Positions 44,356 through 55,262 of a stretch of DNA of 64,000 nucleotides are shown in pieces. The position numbers were made by a program, and so were the translations under genes. The notes below the pieces were generated by a model that did not search any database, was not told the origin of the DNA, and was given only the letters and a program-made list of their open reading frames with translations. The stretch covers positions 1,212,919 through 1,276,918 of the forward strand of contig NZ_OBMU01000001.1 in the NCBI RefSeq assembly GCF_900218065.1, given 5' to 3'. How positions within the stretch are numbered: position 1 is the first letter of the stretch; every line of letters starts with the position of its first letter. This stretch comes from Novosphingobium sp. Chol11 (lineage in GTDB: Bacteria > Pseudomonadota > Alphaproteobacteria > Sphingomonadales > Sphingomonadaceae).

Positions 44356-46704
44356 ATGACGTCATTGACCCCTTTTGCCGCGGTCATCTTGGGGATCGTT
44401 CTGGCCATATGGCTCGCCGCCGCCGTCTGGGCGTTGTCGACCGGCCAGCGCATGCGGCGTGAAGGCACGCAGGTGCAGGGCAAATATGACCGCCTGTCCA
44501 GCTTGCTCGCCTCGGCTCCGGCCGCGCCGGTCATCATTCATGCCGATGGCCGGATAGAGGCCGCCGACCGGCTCGCCAAATGGCTCGGCAAGGATCGCGT
44601 TCCCGCCTTCGTGTCCGAGTTGACTGCGCCCGATGGCGGTTTAGAGCCGGACGATGCATCGGCTCTCGCCCAGGAAATAGCGGCAGCACAGCGGGCGGGG
44701 CGGAGCTTTTCCCTCGCGGTGCGGGGTGAGGGTTCATCCCGGCTCTTGCTTGTTCGCGGGGCGCCTGCGGGCCCGGTGCTTGCCGAAAGCGGCGGCGTTG
44801 TGCTCTGGATATTCGACGCCACCGACAGCCAGTCGGAAATCCAGGCACTGACGAGCAAGGTCGAACAGTTGCGCGACGCTCTGGAGGCGCTCGCCGGCTT
44901 GGTCGAAGCCGCGCCATTCCCGATGTGGCATCGCACGCCTGACATGCGCCTCAGCCTCGTCAACGCAGCCTATGTCCGCGCGGTGGACGGCCCGAGCGCC
45001 GCCGATGTCATCGCGCAAGGCACCGAACTGGTGGAAGCGATCGGCGGCCTCAGTCCCGAGGGGGCTGCGGAACAGGCACTCGCCGAAGATCGCACCGTCG
45101 AGCGCATGGTCCCTGCAACCATAGATGGCGAGCGCCGCACGATGCGGGTGGTCGACGTTCCGCTCGGCGACGCGGGTGTGGCCGGTTTTGCCATAGACCA
45201 GAACGAGCTTGAGCAAGCCCGCCTCGAACATCGCCGCCTTGAGGCGGCTCAGCGCGACCTGCTCGACCGCCTGTCCGCTGGCGTTGCGCGTTTCGGCCCG
45301 GATCGGACGCTGGGCTTCTGGAACCAGCCGTTCATGAGCCTCTTCGGCCTTGATCAGGAACATCTGGCCGACCATCCGGTGTTCGAACGGGTGCTTGACC
45401 GCATGCGCGAGGCCCGCCGTCTGCCGGAGCATCGCGACTTTCCCGCCTGGCGCGCGGAACGGCGTGACTGGTTCCTCTCGCCCGATCCGCGCGAGGAAAA
45501 TTGGCTGCTCGCCGATGGCACGCACTTGCGCGTCTATGCGCAACCGCTGCCCGATGGCGGCTTGCTCCTTATCTTCGAGGATCGAACCGAGCAGGTGCAG
45601 CTGTCCAGCGCCCGCGACACGCTGCTCCGTGTGCGGACGGCGACGTTCGACAATCTCTTCGAATCCATCGGCGTTTTCTCTTCCGATGGCCGCTTGTCGC
45701 TTTGGAACAGCCGCTTCCGCTCAATCTGGGACATTTCCGAAGATTTACTGGCGCAGCATCCGCGCATCGACGAGCTTCTCCGTGCCGTCCAATCCCGCCT
45801 TGCCAAGCCGCAGCAGGCCAATCTCGTCCGTGAACTGGTCCGCGCGGCGACCGTCGAGCGCAAGCAGCGCGTCGGCCATGTCGGTTTCGCGGACGGCCGC
45901 ATTTTCGAATTTGCCGCCATCCCGCTGCCGGATGGCAACGCGCTCTTCACGATGCTGGACGTCACCGATAGCCGCCGGGTCGAACAGGTGCTGCGCGACC
46001 GCAACGAAGCGCTTGAGCAGGCCGATCGGGTCAAGACGGCATTCGTTACCAATATGAGCTACGAACTGCGCACGCCGCTCACCACCATCGCGGGCTTCGC
46101 CGAGATGATGAGCGCGGGCTATGCCGGGGACATCAGCGATTCCGCGAAAGAATATGTCGACGGCATCCTCCAGAGCACCAATCGCCTCGCCATGCTGATC
46201 GACAATGTGCTCGACCTGACGCAGGGGGAGGCCGGGACGCTGCCGATCGATCGCGCGCCTGTCGACCTCGCAGCCTTGGCAGAGGAAAGCGTCGCCCGGA
46301 TCAAGGGCGAGGCAATCGCGAAGGGCATCGACCTTGCCGTCTCCCTGCATGAAACGCTGGGACAGGTGGAAGGCGACAGCCGCCGGATCGGCCAAGCGCT
46401 CGACCATTTGCTCGAAAACGCGGTTTGCTACAGCGGCCGGGGAGCCCGCGTCTTGCTGCACGGCGACGGGAGCCCCGCCTCAGCGCGGTTGGTGGTGTCC
46501 GACAATGGCCCCGGCATCAGCGCAAAGCGCCGCACCACGATCTTCGATGCGGCGGCCCGTGCTGAACAGGCGCGGAGCGGCGAAAAGGCCGGTATCGGCC
46601 TCCCCCTCGCTAAGCAACTTGCGGAAGCGCATGGCGGCAGCCTTGAACTGGTATCGGAGCCGGGACAGGGCACCATGGCGGTGATCGAGATCCCCCGTGG
46701 CTGA
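44356..46704 (+). CDS. divL: DivL-type PAS kinase with Tyr at the phospho-acceptor site
   Basis: A 782-residue membrane kinase: one N-terminal membrane segment (residues 5-27), several PAS-like domains (about 40-540), then an HisKA/HATPase core. The dimerisation box reads NMSYELRTPL, so Tyr569 stands where histidine kinases have the phospho-accepting His. The rest of the core is kept: DHLLENAVCYS (N box), SDNGPGIS, and GIGLPLAKQLAEAHGG. In Caulobacter, DivL has exactly this His-to-Tyr change, a similar length and architecture, and controls CckA-CtrA through DivK. The call follows from these features; function here is inferred. It overlaps tsaE by eight bases. Confidence 0.87.
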   Translation: MTSLTPFAAVILGIVLAIWLAAAVWALSTGQRMRREGTQVQGKYDRLSSLLASAPAAPVIIHADGRIEAADRLAKWLGKDRVPAFVSELTAPDGGLEPDDASALAQEIAAAQRAGRSFSLAVRGEGSSRLLLVRGAPAGPVLAESGGVVLWIFDATDSQSEIQALTSKVEQLRDALEALAGLVEAAPFPMWHRTPDMRLSLVNAAYVRAVDGPSAADVIAQGTELVEAIGGLSPEGAAEQALAEDRTVERMVPATIDGERRTMRVVDVPLGDAGVAGFAIDQNELEQARLEHRRLEAAQRDLLDRLSAGVARFGPDRTLGFWNQPFMSLFGLDQEHLADHPVFERVLDRMREARRLPEHRDFPAWRAERRDWFLSPDPREENWLLADGTHLRVYAQPLPDGGLLLIFEDRTEQVQLSSARDTLLRVRTATFDNLFESIGVFSSDGRLSLWNSRFRSIWDISEDLLAQHPRIDELLRAVQSRLAKPQQANLVRELVRAATVERKQRVGHVGFADGRIFEFAAIPLPDGNALFTMLDVTDSRRVEQVLRDRNEALEQADRVKTAFVTNMSYELRTPLTTIAGFAEMMSAGYAGDISDSAKEYVDGILQSTNRLAMLIDNVLDLTQGEAGTLPIDRAPVDLAALAEESVARIKGEAIAKGIDLAVSLHETLGQVEGDSRRIGQALDHLLENAVCYSGRGARVLLHGDGSPASARLVVSDNGPGISAKRRTTIFDAAARAEQARSGEKAGIGLPLAKQLAEAHGGSLELVSEPGQGTMAVIEIPRG

Positions 46705-47155
46705 CCACAGCCTTACCATGCCCGATGAAGCCGCCATGCTGGCTCTAGGCCGCCATCTGGCCGACGTCGCGCGTATCGGCGACGTCATTGCGCTGGAGGG
46801 CGGGCTCGGCGCGGGCAAGACGACGCTCGCGCGTGGCATATTGGAAGGGCTCGGTCTGGAAGGCGAGGCGCCAAGCCCCAGCTTCGCGATCGTCCAGCCC
46901 TATGATGTGCCGGAGGTGAAGCTGCCCGTCGCCCATGTCGATCTCTATCGCCTCGACGATGCCGAGGAAGCAGAGGAACTGGCGCTCGACGAATATCTGA
47001 TGGACAGCCTGCTGATCGTCGAATGGCCTGACCGCCTCGGGCCGGATGCATGGCCGCATGCGCTGCGGCTCCACATCGACATCGAACCCGATGGCGCTCG
47101 GCGCTTGACAGTCCGCGTGCCGGACGCTTGGACAGAGCGATGGTCGCAGATATGA
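46697..47155 (+). CDS. tsaE: tRNA threonylcarbamoyladenosine biosynthesis ATPase TsaE
   Basis: ATPase that works with TsaB-TsaD to make t6A37 in tRNA. The 152-residue protein has Walker A EGGLGAGKTTLARGIL, SPSFAIVQPYD (switch-like) and a C-terminal LLIVEWPDRLG segment. The GTG start lies within the last codons of divL, and the stop overlaps amgK (ATGA). Confidence 0.93.
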   Translation: MADHSLTMPDEAAMLALGRHLADVARIGDVIALEGGLGAGKTTLARGILEGLGLEGEAPSPSFAIVQPYDVPEVKLPVAHVDLYRLDDAEEAEELALDEYLMDSLLIVEWPDRLGPDAWPHALRLHIDIEPDGARRLTVRVPDAWTERWSQI

Positions 47156-48138
47156 TCCCGCCCGCTTCCGCTCCCGCCTTTCTCTCAGCTGCGGGGTGGG
47201 CGAATGCCGCGATCGTCCCATTGGCGGGCGATGCATCCTTCCGCCGCTACTTCCGCGTGATCGACGGCGCGCGCCGGGCCGTGCTGATGGACGCGCCGCC
47301 GCCGCACGAAGACCCGCGCCCCTTTATCGCAATCGCTGAACATCTGGTGGGACAGGGCTTCGCTGCCCCCGCGATCCTTGCTCGCGACCTTGAACAGGGT
47401 CTGGTCCTTATCGAGGATTTTGGTGATTTGCGGGTCAAGGAACATCTCGACGATGTCCCCGCGGACGAGCTTGGCGTGTATCGCAGGGCGGTCGAACTGC
47501 TGGCCGATCTTCATCGCACGCCCGCCGCCGACCTGCCGCCCTATGATCGCGCGGTCTATCAACGCGAAGCGGGGCTGCTTACCGAATGGTACTGCCCCGC
47601 GATCAGCCTTCCAGTCGATGCGGAGGCTTATGTCCGCGCCTGGGATGCCGTGTTGCCGATCGTTGAGCAATCGGCCAGCCCCGCCGTCACAGTGCTGCGC
47701 GATTACCATGCCGAAAATATCATGCTGATCGATCGCCCCGAAGTGCGCGGGCTTGGCCTGCTTGATTTTCAGGACGCGCTTGCAGGGCATCCTTCCTATG
47801 ATCTGGTATCGCTGCTTCAGGACGCCCGGCGCGATGTGCCGCCGGAAGTAGAAGCAGCGATGATCGTCCATTACAAGTCGATCGCGAACCCTCCGGCCGA
47901 CTTCGATGCTGCCTATGCGGTGTTGGGTGCGCAGCGGAATGCCAAGATCATCGGCATCTTCACGCGGCTTTGGAAGCGGGACGGAAAGCCACGCTACCTG
48001 TCCTTCCTGCCGCGCATGTGGGACCTTCTGGAACGCGATCTCGCGCATCCCGCGCTTGCGCCCGTTGCGCAATGGTTCGCCGGCAATATACCAGCGGAAA
48101 AGCGGCACCTCGCGCTTCAGGATCAGGCGGCGGCATGA
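47152..48138 (+). CDS. amgK: N-acetylmuramate/N-acetylglucosamine kinase AmgK
   Basis: Anomeric sugar kinase giving MurNAc-1-phosphate in peptidoglycan recycling. A 328-residue aminoglycoside-phosphotransferase-fold protein with an N-terminal nucleotide loop (GDASFRRYFRV), catalytic loop LRDYHAENIM and metal motif LLDFQDALAGH. Followed immediately by murU, the partner enzyme, which fixes its identity among phosphotransferases. Its ATG overlaps the tsaE stop; an ATG four codons earlier is possible. Confidence 0.9.
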   Translation: MIPPASAPAFLSAAGWANAAIVPLAGDASFRRYFRVIDGARRAVLMDAPPPHEDPRPFIAIAEHLVGQGFAAPAILARDLEQGLVLIEDFGDLRVKEHLDDVPADELGVYRRAVELLADLHRTPAADLPPYDRAVYQREAGLLTEWYCPAISLPVDAEAYVRAWDAVLPIVEQSASPAVTVLRDYHAENIMLIDRPEVRGLGLLDFQDALAGHPSYDLVSLLQDARRDVPPEVEAAMIVHYKSIANPPADFDAAYAVLGAQRNAKIIGIFTRLWKRDGKPRYLSFLPRMWDLLERDLAHPALAPVAQWFAGNIPAEKRHLALQDQAAA

Positions 48139-48845
48139 TCGACACGGCAATGCTGATGGCGGCGGGGCTCGGCAAGCGGATGCGCCCGCTCACCGCCACC
48201 CGGCCAAAGCCCCTGGTGAAGGTCGCGGGCAAGCCGCTCATGGATCATGCACTGGATCGGCTGTCCGCTGGCGGCATCCGCAAGGTGGTGGTCAATGTCC
48301 ATTACCTTGCCGACACGGTCGAGGCGCACCTGAACGCCCATTCGAACGGCATGAATGTGTTGATCTCCGATGAGCGGGCAAAGCTGCTGGAAACCGGCGG
48401 CGGGCTCATCCATGCGCGTTCTCTGCTCGGGGACGATCCTTTCTTCTGCGCGAATAGCGACAATCTCTGGATCGACGGGCCGCAGGAAACACTGGGCATG
48501 ATGCAGCGGATTTGGGACGCCGAGCGGATGGATGCCCTACTGCTGCTGGTGCCGCTCGCGCGCGCCCATTGCCATAGCGGACCGGGTGATTTCCACATGG
48601 ACCCTTCGGGACGATTGAGCCGCCGCAAGACGAGCCATGTCGCGCCCTTCGTCTTCACCGGCGTTCAAATACTTTCGCCCAGCCTGCTGGTCGATCCGCC
48701 GTCCGATGTCTTTTCTACGAATATATTCTGGAATCGCGCCATAGAAGCCGGGCGCCTCTACGGCGTTTCACATCAAGGCCTCTGGTTCGATGTCGGCACG
48801 CCGGGCGCCATTCCTTTGGTGGAGTCGATGCTCGCCCATGGGTGA
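48135..48845 (+). CDS. murU: N-acetylmuramate alpha-1-phosphate uridylyltransferase
   Basis: Transfers UMP to MurNAc-1-phosphate to give UDP-MurNAc, bypassing the fosfomycin-sensitive de novo route. The 236-residue nucleotidyltransferase has the signature MLMAAGLGKRMRPLTATRPKPLVKVAGKPL, then ETGGGLIHA and NSDNLWID (metal site). The C-terminal segment FSTNIFWNRAIEAGRLYGVSHQG follows. ATG overlaps the amgK stop by four bases. Confidence 0.92.
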   Translation: MIDTAMLMAAGLGKRMRPLTATRPKPLVKVAGKPLMDHALDRLSAGGIRKVVVNVHYLADTVEAHLNAHSNGMNVLISDERAKLLETGGGLIHARSLLGDDPFFCANSDNLWIDGPQETLGMMQRIWDAERMDALLLLVPLARAHCHSGPGDFHMDPSGRLSRRKTSHVAPFVFTGVQILSPSLLVDPPSDVFSTNIFWNRAIEAGRLYGVSHQGLWFDVGTPGAIPLVESMLAHG

Positions 48846-51813
48846 TCCCACCCGGCCCGCACTGTTCAATATTCCCGCCCACCGCGCCTTTTCCGACGCC
48901 TTGGCAGCGGGCATCATCGCGCAGCATGGCGGCGATCCGATGGCGCTGGCGCAGGGCATGATCCTGCTGCCTACCAATCGCGCCATCCGCGCCGTCAGCG
49001 ACGCCTTCGTGCGCCGTTCAGGCGGCGGTCTGCTTCTCCCAAGATTAGTAGCGATCGGCGATCCCGATCTTGGCGAACAGGCGGGCGGCGCGCTCGATCC
49101 GCTGGCGGAGGGAGAGGCCATCCCGCCCGCCATCGCACCGATGCGGCGCCAAATGATCCTGGCGCGCATGGTTCAACAGGCATCCGGCCAGCCGATGGAC
49201 GCCGCGCAGGCGATAAAGCTCGGTCAGGCGCTCGGCACTGTTCTCGACCAGATGCAGGTGGAGCGGGTGCCGATCACGGCCTTGTCCGATCTGACGCTTT
49301 CGGACGTACTGTCTGGACATTGGCAAAGATCGCTGGATCTTTTCTCCATCCTCATTCGGCGCTGGCCCGACGAACTGGCGCGGCTTGGCCTCATCGACCT
49401 TGCTGACCGGCGCAACCGGTTGTTCGACGGCCTCGCAAGGCGCTGGGCTCAGCAGCCTCCTTCCGGCTTCGTCATCGCCGCTGGCATAGCGACGACAGCG
49501 CCAGCGGTCGCAGGCTTGCTCCGGCGTATATCCGTCCTGCCGCGCGGCAGCGTGGTTTTTGCCGGTCTCGATCATGAAATGGATGAGGCGGCGTGGGAGG
49601 CGATCGGACCCTTTGCCCCGGACCCGGTGACCGGCCGAGCCCCGCCCGCCCATGAAACGCATCCCCAATATGCCTTGAAGCTCTTGCTCGACCGCATGAG
49701 CGCGACGCGGGACGATGTTGCTTTGTGGCGCTGGGGCAGTGAGCATGACGCGCGCGCTGTCCGCAGCCGCAACATTTCCAACGCGATGCTTCCGCCGCGT
49801 CTGACCAGCCGTTGGCGCGACCTCAAGACCGCCGACCGCTCGCTCGGCGGAGTGGAGGCGCTTGAGGTGGCGACACCGGGCGAAGAAGCGCAGGCCATCG
49901 CCATCGCCTTGCGTGAAGCCGTGGAAACGCCGGGCCGCACTGCGGCGCTTGTCACGCCTGACCGGCAACTCGCCACCCGCGTGTCGGCGCATCTTGCCCG
50001 CTGGGGCATCGCCGCCGACGATTCCGCTGGCCTTCCGCTGTCGCGCTTGCCGCCGGGCACCTTGCTCATCGCGCTGGCCCAGACGGTTGCGGAACGCTTC
50101 GCGCCCGTCGCGCTGCTTACGTTGCTCAAGCATCCGCTCGTCATGCACGGGGAAGGGCGGCTGCCCTGGTTGGAGGGTGTTCGCGGGCTCGATCTGCTCT
50201 TGCGCGGTCCCCGCCCGCCCGCAGGTCTAGGCGGCATCGACCTGCTCCTCACCGAACGGGAGGGAGAGGACCGCCAGCGGGCCTTGCGCGCCCAGACCCG
50301 CTCTTGGTGGGCGGACGCGCGCGCGCTCCTCGAACCGCTTGAGCAAGGCTTCGCCTCTGCCCCGACCTTCGCAGCACAACTCGCCGTGCTTCGTGAGCAA
50401 GCCAGCCTGCTGACGGCTGACGCCATCTGGGCAGGGGTGCAAGGTCACGCCGCCGCCGACCTGTTTGCGGAAATGGAGCAGGCGGCGGGAGAGGGGCCGC
50501 AACAGGCGGACATCCGTTCCCTGCCGACGCTGCTCGACCATATGCTGGGCGGCGCATCCGTGCGTCCGGTTCAGGGAGGCCATCCGCGCATCGCCATCCT
50601 CGGCCTGATCGAAGCGCAACTGGTGCAGGCCGACCTCATGATCCTGGGCGGCCTTAATGAGGGCACCTGGCCCGGCCTGCCGTCGCCCGATCCATGGCTC
50701 GCGCCCCGCATTCGCCGCGAGCTTGGCCTACCGGGCCTCGAAACCCGCATCGGTCGGGCGGCGCACGATTTCGCCAGCGCATTGGGTGCGCCTCACGTCC
50801 TCATCACCCGTGCGCGCAGAGGTTCAGGCGGCCCTGCCATCGCCTCCCGCTTCTGGCTGCGTCTCAAGGCCATGGCCGGTCCACAATGGAAAAGCGCGGA
50901 TCGCTACGGCGCGCTGGCCCAGCTTCTCGACCGCCCAGCGCGGCACCAACCCAGCCGCCGCCCGGCGCCCGTGCCGCCCGCATCCGTCCGGCCGAAGCTC
51001 ATTCCCGTGACCGAGGTCGATCGGCTGAAGGCCGACCCCTTCGCCTTCTACGCCAAGCGAATCCTGCGCCTCAACAGGCTGGACCCTGTCGATGCGGACG
51101 CTGGCCCGGCATGGCGCGGCACCGCTGTTCACGAAATCCTGCAACATTGGGCGGAAGCCGGAAGGCGCGATCCGGCGGATCTTGAGGCACGTGCCCGCGC
51201 CATGTTTGACCGGCCGGACGTTCATCCGCTGCTCAAGGCGCTGTGGCAGCCAAGATTGATCGAAGCCGTCCGCTGGATCGCGGCGGAAGTCGCCGCCGAC
51301 CAGGCAGCGGGCCGCACCATCCTGGCCGTGGAAACGGACGGCCGCGCGGACATTGCTGGCGTCACCCTGACCGGAAAGGCCGACCGCATCGATCGCATGC
51401 CGGACGGCACGCTCGCCATCGTCGACTACAAGACCGGCAAGCCGCCGAGCGCCAAGCAGGTGAAGGCCGGCTATTCGCTCCAGCTCGGCCTGCTCGGCCT
51501 CATCGCCGAAAAGGGCGGCTTTCCCGCGATCACGGAGCCCGGCGCGGCCGGATGCTTCGAATATTGGTCGCTTGCCAAGAAGAATGATGCGTTCGGCTAC
51601 CGTGAAAGTCCCGTCGATCCCATGGGCAAGCGGGACAAGATCGTGACATCGTCTTTCACCGCGCTCGTCCATGACTGGTTCGACAAGATAGCGGGCGATT
51701 ATCTGACCGGCACAGCCCCGTTCGACGCCCAGATCAATCCCGAAGTGGCCAATTACGGCGATTATGACCAGCTGATGCGGCTGGAAGAATGGTATGGCCG
51801 CGACGATGGCTAG
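48838..51813 (+). CDS. addB: Double-strand break repair protein AddB
   Basis: Nuclease-bearing partner of AddA in the helicase-nuclease that resects broken ends and loads RecA. The 991-residue protein lacks an intact N-terminal Walker A (LLPTNRAIRAV), as in alphaproteobacterial AddB. It carries LGGLNEGTWPGLPSPDPWLAPRIRRELGLP and a C-terminal PD-(D/E)XK nuclease (GTAVHEILQHW; VTLTGKADRIDRM; AIVDYKTGK). It overlaps murU by eight bases and addA by twenty. Confidence 0.93.
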   Translation: MGDPTRPALFNIPAHRAFSDALAAGIIAQHGGDPMALAQGMILLPTNRAIRAVSDAFVRRSGGGLLLPRLVAIGDPDLGEQAGGALDPLAEGEAIPPAIAPMRRQMILARMVQQASGQPMDAAQAIKLGQALGTVLDQMQVERVPITALSDLTLSDVLSGHWQRSLDLFSILIRRWPDELARLGLIDLADRRNRLFDGLARRWAQQPPSGFVIAAGIATTAPAVAGLLRRISVLPRGSVVFAGLDHEMDEAAWEAIGPFAPDPVTGRAPPAHETHPQYALKLLLDRMSATRDDVALWRWGSEHDARAVRSRNISNAMLPPRLTSRWRDLKTADRSLGGVEALEVATPGEEAQAIAIALREAVETPGRTAALVTPDRQLATRVSAHLARWGIAADDSAGLPLSRLPPGTLLIALAQTVAERFAPVALLTLLKHPLVMHGEGRLPWLEGVRGLDLLLRGPRPPAGLGGIDLLLTEREGEDRQRALRAQTRSWWADARALLEPLEQGFASAPTFAAQLAVLREQASLLTADAIWAGVQGHAAADLFAEMEQAAGEGPQQADIRSLPTLLDHMLGGASVRPVQGGHPRIAILGLIEAQLVQADLMILGGLNEGTWPGLPSPDPWLAPRIRRELGLPGLETRIGRAAHDFASALGAPHVLITRARRGSGGPAIASRFWLRLKAMAGPQWKSADRYGALAQLLDRPARHQPSRRPAPVPPASVRPKLIPVTEVDRLKADPFAFYAKRILRLNRLDPVDADAGPAWRGTAVHEILQHWAEAGRRDPADLEARARAMFDRPDVHPLLKALWQPRLIEAVRWIAAEVAADQAAGRTILAVETDGRADIAGVTLTGKADRIDRMPDGTLAIVDYKTGKPPSAKQVKAGYSLQLGLLGLIAEKGGFPAITEPGAAGCFEYWSLAKKNDAFGYRESPVDPMGKRDKIVTSSFTALVHDWFDKIAGDYLTGTAPFDAQINPEVANYGDYDQLMRLEEWYGRDDG

Positions 51814-54800
51814 GAAGACCTCCGCTCTCCAACCGCTCGCAGGCGCCCAGGCGCGCGCCGCGTCGCCGGACGCGCATGTGTGGCTTTCCGCGTCGGCAGG
51901 CACGGGCAAGACCCATGTCCTGACGGCTCGCGTGTTCCGTCTGCTGCTGCAAGGCGTCAGGCCAGAAAATATCCTTTGCCTCACCTTCACCAAAGCGGGC
52001 GCGGCGGAAATGGCCGACCGCATCCATGACCGCCTCGCCGCATGGGTCCAGATGGAAGAAGGCGAGCTGTTCGAGGATCTCGAAGCCCTGCATGAGGATA
52101 GCGGCCCGGAAGCACGCGACCGTGCCCGCCGCCTCTTCGCCGAAGTGCTGGAATCGACGGGCGGGGGCCTCCGCATCCAGACGATCCACGGATTCTGCCA
52201 GCAACTGCTGACCGCCTTTCCGCTCGAAGCCGATCTGCCCCCTGGCTTCCGCCCGCTCGATCAGCGCGAGCAGGCGGCGCTTGCCCGCGAGACGCTGGCG
52301 GACCTTGCCGTCCGCGCGCAGGATCAGGGCGATGACAGCCTCATGGAAGCGCTCCAGGCAATCAGCCTGCGTCTCGGTGAAGGCGGCGCTGAACAGTTCC
52401 TGCTGCGCTGCGCCGCTCATCTTCCTGCGCTGGAGCAACTGCCTGAAGACATAGCTCCTTGGCTCTACCGCGAACTCGATCTGCCCAAGGGTGACGTCAT
52501 GGCGCACCTCGCCAGCCAGTGCGAAGATGCGCAGTTCGACATGCGAACCCTTGCCTGGATCGCGCAGGCGAATGCCGATTGGGGCACCGGCCGCGCCCTC
52601 GAACGCTGCGACCGCATAGCCCGTTGGCGGGCCATGACCGCGCATGAGCGGGCTGAAGCGCTCGCCGACCTGCACGGATCATGGGCCAAGGCCGATGGCG
52701 ACATCATCTCGGCCAAGGGCTGGGTCCCGCCCATCGATGGTTATGGCGAGGCAAGCGCCCGCCTCCATTCCCGCTGCGCCGAGCTTCTGAGCCTCAAGGC
52801 GCTCGCAGCCTATGCCGATCTGCTCGCCCAAGCCCTCCACGCAGGCCGCGCCTATGCCCGCGCCTATCATGAGGCCAAGCAGCTTGCCGGGGCCGTCGAC
52901 TTCAACGACCTCATCGCCCGCACCGCCGACCTTCTGTCCCAGCCCGGCATAGCCGACTGGATCCGCTACAAGCTCGACCAGCGCATCGACCATATCATGG
53001 TGGATGAGGCGCAGGACACCAATGTCAGCCAGTGGCAGATCGTCGGCGCGCTTGCGGCCGAATTCTTCGCGGGTGAGGGCGCGAAGGGCGATCGGGTCCG
53101 TACGGTCTTCACCGTGGGCGATTTCAAGCAGGCGATCTTCGGCTTCCAGGGCACCAGCCCCCAGGCTTTCGCCGCCGCGCAGATCTCATTCCAGCGGCAC
53201 GCCGAAGATGCCGACCACATCTTCCACGATCTATCGCTCGAACGCAGCTTCCGCTCGACACCCGCCGTCCTCGACGTGGTCGATCAAACGATCGCGACGC
53301 TCAGCGCCGAGCGGCTGGGCCTGCGGGCTGGCGCCGTCCAGCATATCAGCGCCAATCGCTTCCCTGGAGAGGTGCTGCTGTGGAAACCCACCATCGCGGG
53401 CCTGTCCGAAGAAGCGGAAGGGGAGGAGGATTGGGCCGCCGATCAGGAACGGCAGCTCGCCCAGAATATCGCGCGGCAAATCCGTCAATGGATCGATGAC
53501 GGTATGATGCTGGAGAGCCGTGGCCGCCCGGTCACTGCTGGCGACATCATGATCCTCGTCCGCCGCCGTAGTGAGCTTGCACGGCTGATCGTCGCGCGTC
53601 TCTACGAGGAAGGAGTGGCCGTCGCCGGGATCGACCGACTTCGCCTCAACGCGCCGCTCGCCGTGCGCGACCTGCTTTCCGCACTGCGTTTCGCCGTCCA
53701 GCCGGAAGATGACCTCAATCTCGCCGCGCTGCTGGTGTCCCCGCTGATCGGCTGGTCGCAGGATGATCTCATGACCCGCGCCATGAACCGGCGCGTCGGC
53801 CTGTGGCAGCATCTTACCCGCACGCTGGACGATGAGTTGCTCGCCCCGCTGCGCGCCTTGCTGACCCGCGCCGACCTGACCACACCCTATCGCTATCTTG
53901 AGGCCATCCTGTCAGGACCGATGGAGGGACGCCGCCGCCTGATCGAAAGGCTCGGTATCGAAGCCGCCGATCCGATCGAGGAACTGCTCAACGCCGCGCT
54001 CACCTTCGAAGCGGACGACCATCCCTCCCTGCAGCGTTTCGTCGACTGGTTCGACCGCGGGGAGGTGGAGATCGTCCGTGACGCCGCCGCCCAAGGGGAC
54101 TCGCTGCGCTTGCTGACGGTGCACGGGGCCAAGGGCTTGCAGGCGCCGGTCGTCATCCTTGCGGACGCTTGCCTTGATCCCGACGCGGGCGCGCGTACCG
54201 ACTCGCTGGAATGGAACGGCCTGCCCATCCTCGCTCCGCGCAAGTCCGAACGGATCGGTCCCATTGGCCAGGTTCTGGAAGAGGCCAAAGCCGCAGAACG
54301 GGAAGAGCATTGGCGGCTGCTCTACGTCGCCCTGACCCGCGCCGAGGAACGGCTGGTGGTCACAGGTTCGCTCGGGCCGCGCGCGCGCGGGATGGCGCAG
54401 CCGGAAAGCTGGTTCACCGCCGTTGAGAACGCGCTGGCTGCTCTTGGCGCGGAATGGGAGGATGATCCGCTCTGGGGCGCCCGCCGACGCTGGCAAGGGA
54501 CCGAGGCGCTGCATCCCCGCGCGCCCGAGAAGACTGCAGCCATCGAGAAGGTCACCACCGCCGAACCCGCATGGCTCCGCCAGCCTGCGCCTGAGGAAGC
54601 GCGGCCACCCCGCCCACTCGCGCCATCAGCGCCAGTGGAGGACGACGTGCCCTATCCCCCACCAACGCCCGCGATGAAGGCGGCAAGCGATCGCGGCCGC
54701 TGGCTTCACGCCTTGTTCGAGCGGCTCCCGGATGTTCCGCTAAGCGAGCGTCATGAGCGCGCCGATCTGTGGTTGGAGCAGCAGGGCGCGACCGACGCCT

Positions 54801-55234
54801 CCTTGCGTCATGACGTCATCGCGCAGGCACTTCGCGTGATCGAGGATAGCCGTTTCGCCGCGCTTTTTGCGCCGGGAGCCCTTGCCGAAGCGCCGGTCGC
54901 GGCGGTGGTGGGCGACATGGTGATATCCGGCACCGTGGATCGGCTCTGCGTTGGCCCCGATCTGGTGCAGGTGGTCGATTTCAAGACCGGTCGCATCGCG
55001 CCCCTCAACGTCGATGAAGTTCCCACTGCGCATGTCCGGCAAATGGCGGCCTATGCCGCCGCCCTGCAAGTGATCTTCCCCGGCCGCAGGATAGAAGCCG
55101 CACTGCTCTACAGCAGCGCCCCGCGCCTCATCACGCTTCCGCCCGAACTTCTGGCAGCGCACAAGCCGGGCTTTTCGCCCGCGCAGGAGAATTTGCCGCT
55201 CTCACCCGTTGAGACGGATGCGTCACCATCCTAG
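51794..55234 (+). CDS. addA: Double-strand break repair helicase AddA
   Basis: A 1146-residue UvrD/RecB-family helicase with C-terminal nuclease. Motif [16 protein letters not shown], motif Ia [13 protein letters not shown], motif [12 protein letters not shown], motif III-like [12 protein letters not shown], motif [18 protein letters not shown], motif [15 protein letters not shown]. Nuclease motif GTVDRLCV...VVDFKTGR is near residue 1060. ATG 51794 has GGAAG six bases upstream; ATG 51806 is an alternative. No Chi sequence can be inferred. Confidence 0.95.
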   Translation: MAATMARKTSALQPLAGAQARAASPDAHVWLSASAGTGKTHVLTARVFRLLLQGVRPENILCLTFTKAGAAEMADRIHDRLAAWVQMEEGELFEDLEALHEDSGPEARDRARRLFAEVLESTGGGLRIQTIHGFCQQLLTAFPLEADLPPGFRPLDQREQAALARETLADLAVRAQDQGDDSLMEALQAISLRLGEGGAEQFLLRCAAHLPALEQLPEDIAPWLYRELDLPKGDVMAHLASQCEDAQFDMRTLAWIAQANADWGTGRALERCDRIARWRAMTAHERAEALADLHGSWAKADGDIISAKGWVPPIDGYGEASARLHSRCAELLSLKALAAYADLLAQALHAGRAYARAYHEAKQLAGAVDFNDLIARTADLLSQPGIADWIRYKLDQRIDHIMVDEAQDTNVSQWQIVGALAAEFFAGEGAKGDRVRTVFTVGDFKQAIFGFQGTSPQAFAAAQISFQRHAEDADHIFHDLSLERSFRSTPAVLDVVDQTIATLSAERLGLRAGAVQHISANRFPGEVLLWKPTIAGLSEEAEGEEDWAADQERQLAQNIARQIRQWIDDGMMLESRGRPVTAGDIMILVRRRSELARLIVARLYEEGVAVAGIDRLRLNAPLAVRDLLSALRFAVQPEDDLNLAALLVSPLIGWSQDDLMTRAMNRRVGLWQHLTRTLDDELLAPLRALLTRADLTTPYRYLEAILSGPMEGRRRLIERLGIEAADPIEELLNAALTFEADDHPSLQRFVDWFDRGEVEIVRDAAAQGDSLRLLTVHGAKGLQAPVVILADACLDPDAGARTDSLEWNGLPILAPRKSERIGPIGQVLEEAKAAEREEHWRLLYVALTRAEERLVVTGSLGPRARGMAQPESWFTAVENALAALGAEWEDDPLWGARRRWQGTEALHPRAPEKTAAIEKVTTAEPAWLRQPAPEEARPPRPLAPSAPVEDDVPYPPPTPAMKAASDRGRWLHALFERLPDVPLSERHERADLWLEQQGATDASLRHDVIAQALRVIEDSRFAALFAPGALAEAPVAAVVGDMVISGTVDRLCVGPDLVQVVDFKTGRIAPLNVDEVPTAHVRQMAAYAAALQVIFPGRRIEAALLYSSAPRLITLPPELLAAHKPGFSPAQENLPLSPVETDASPS

Positions 55235-55262
55235 ATATCCGCCAACTCAAGGAGATATATTT

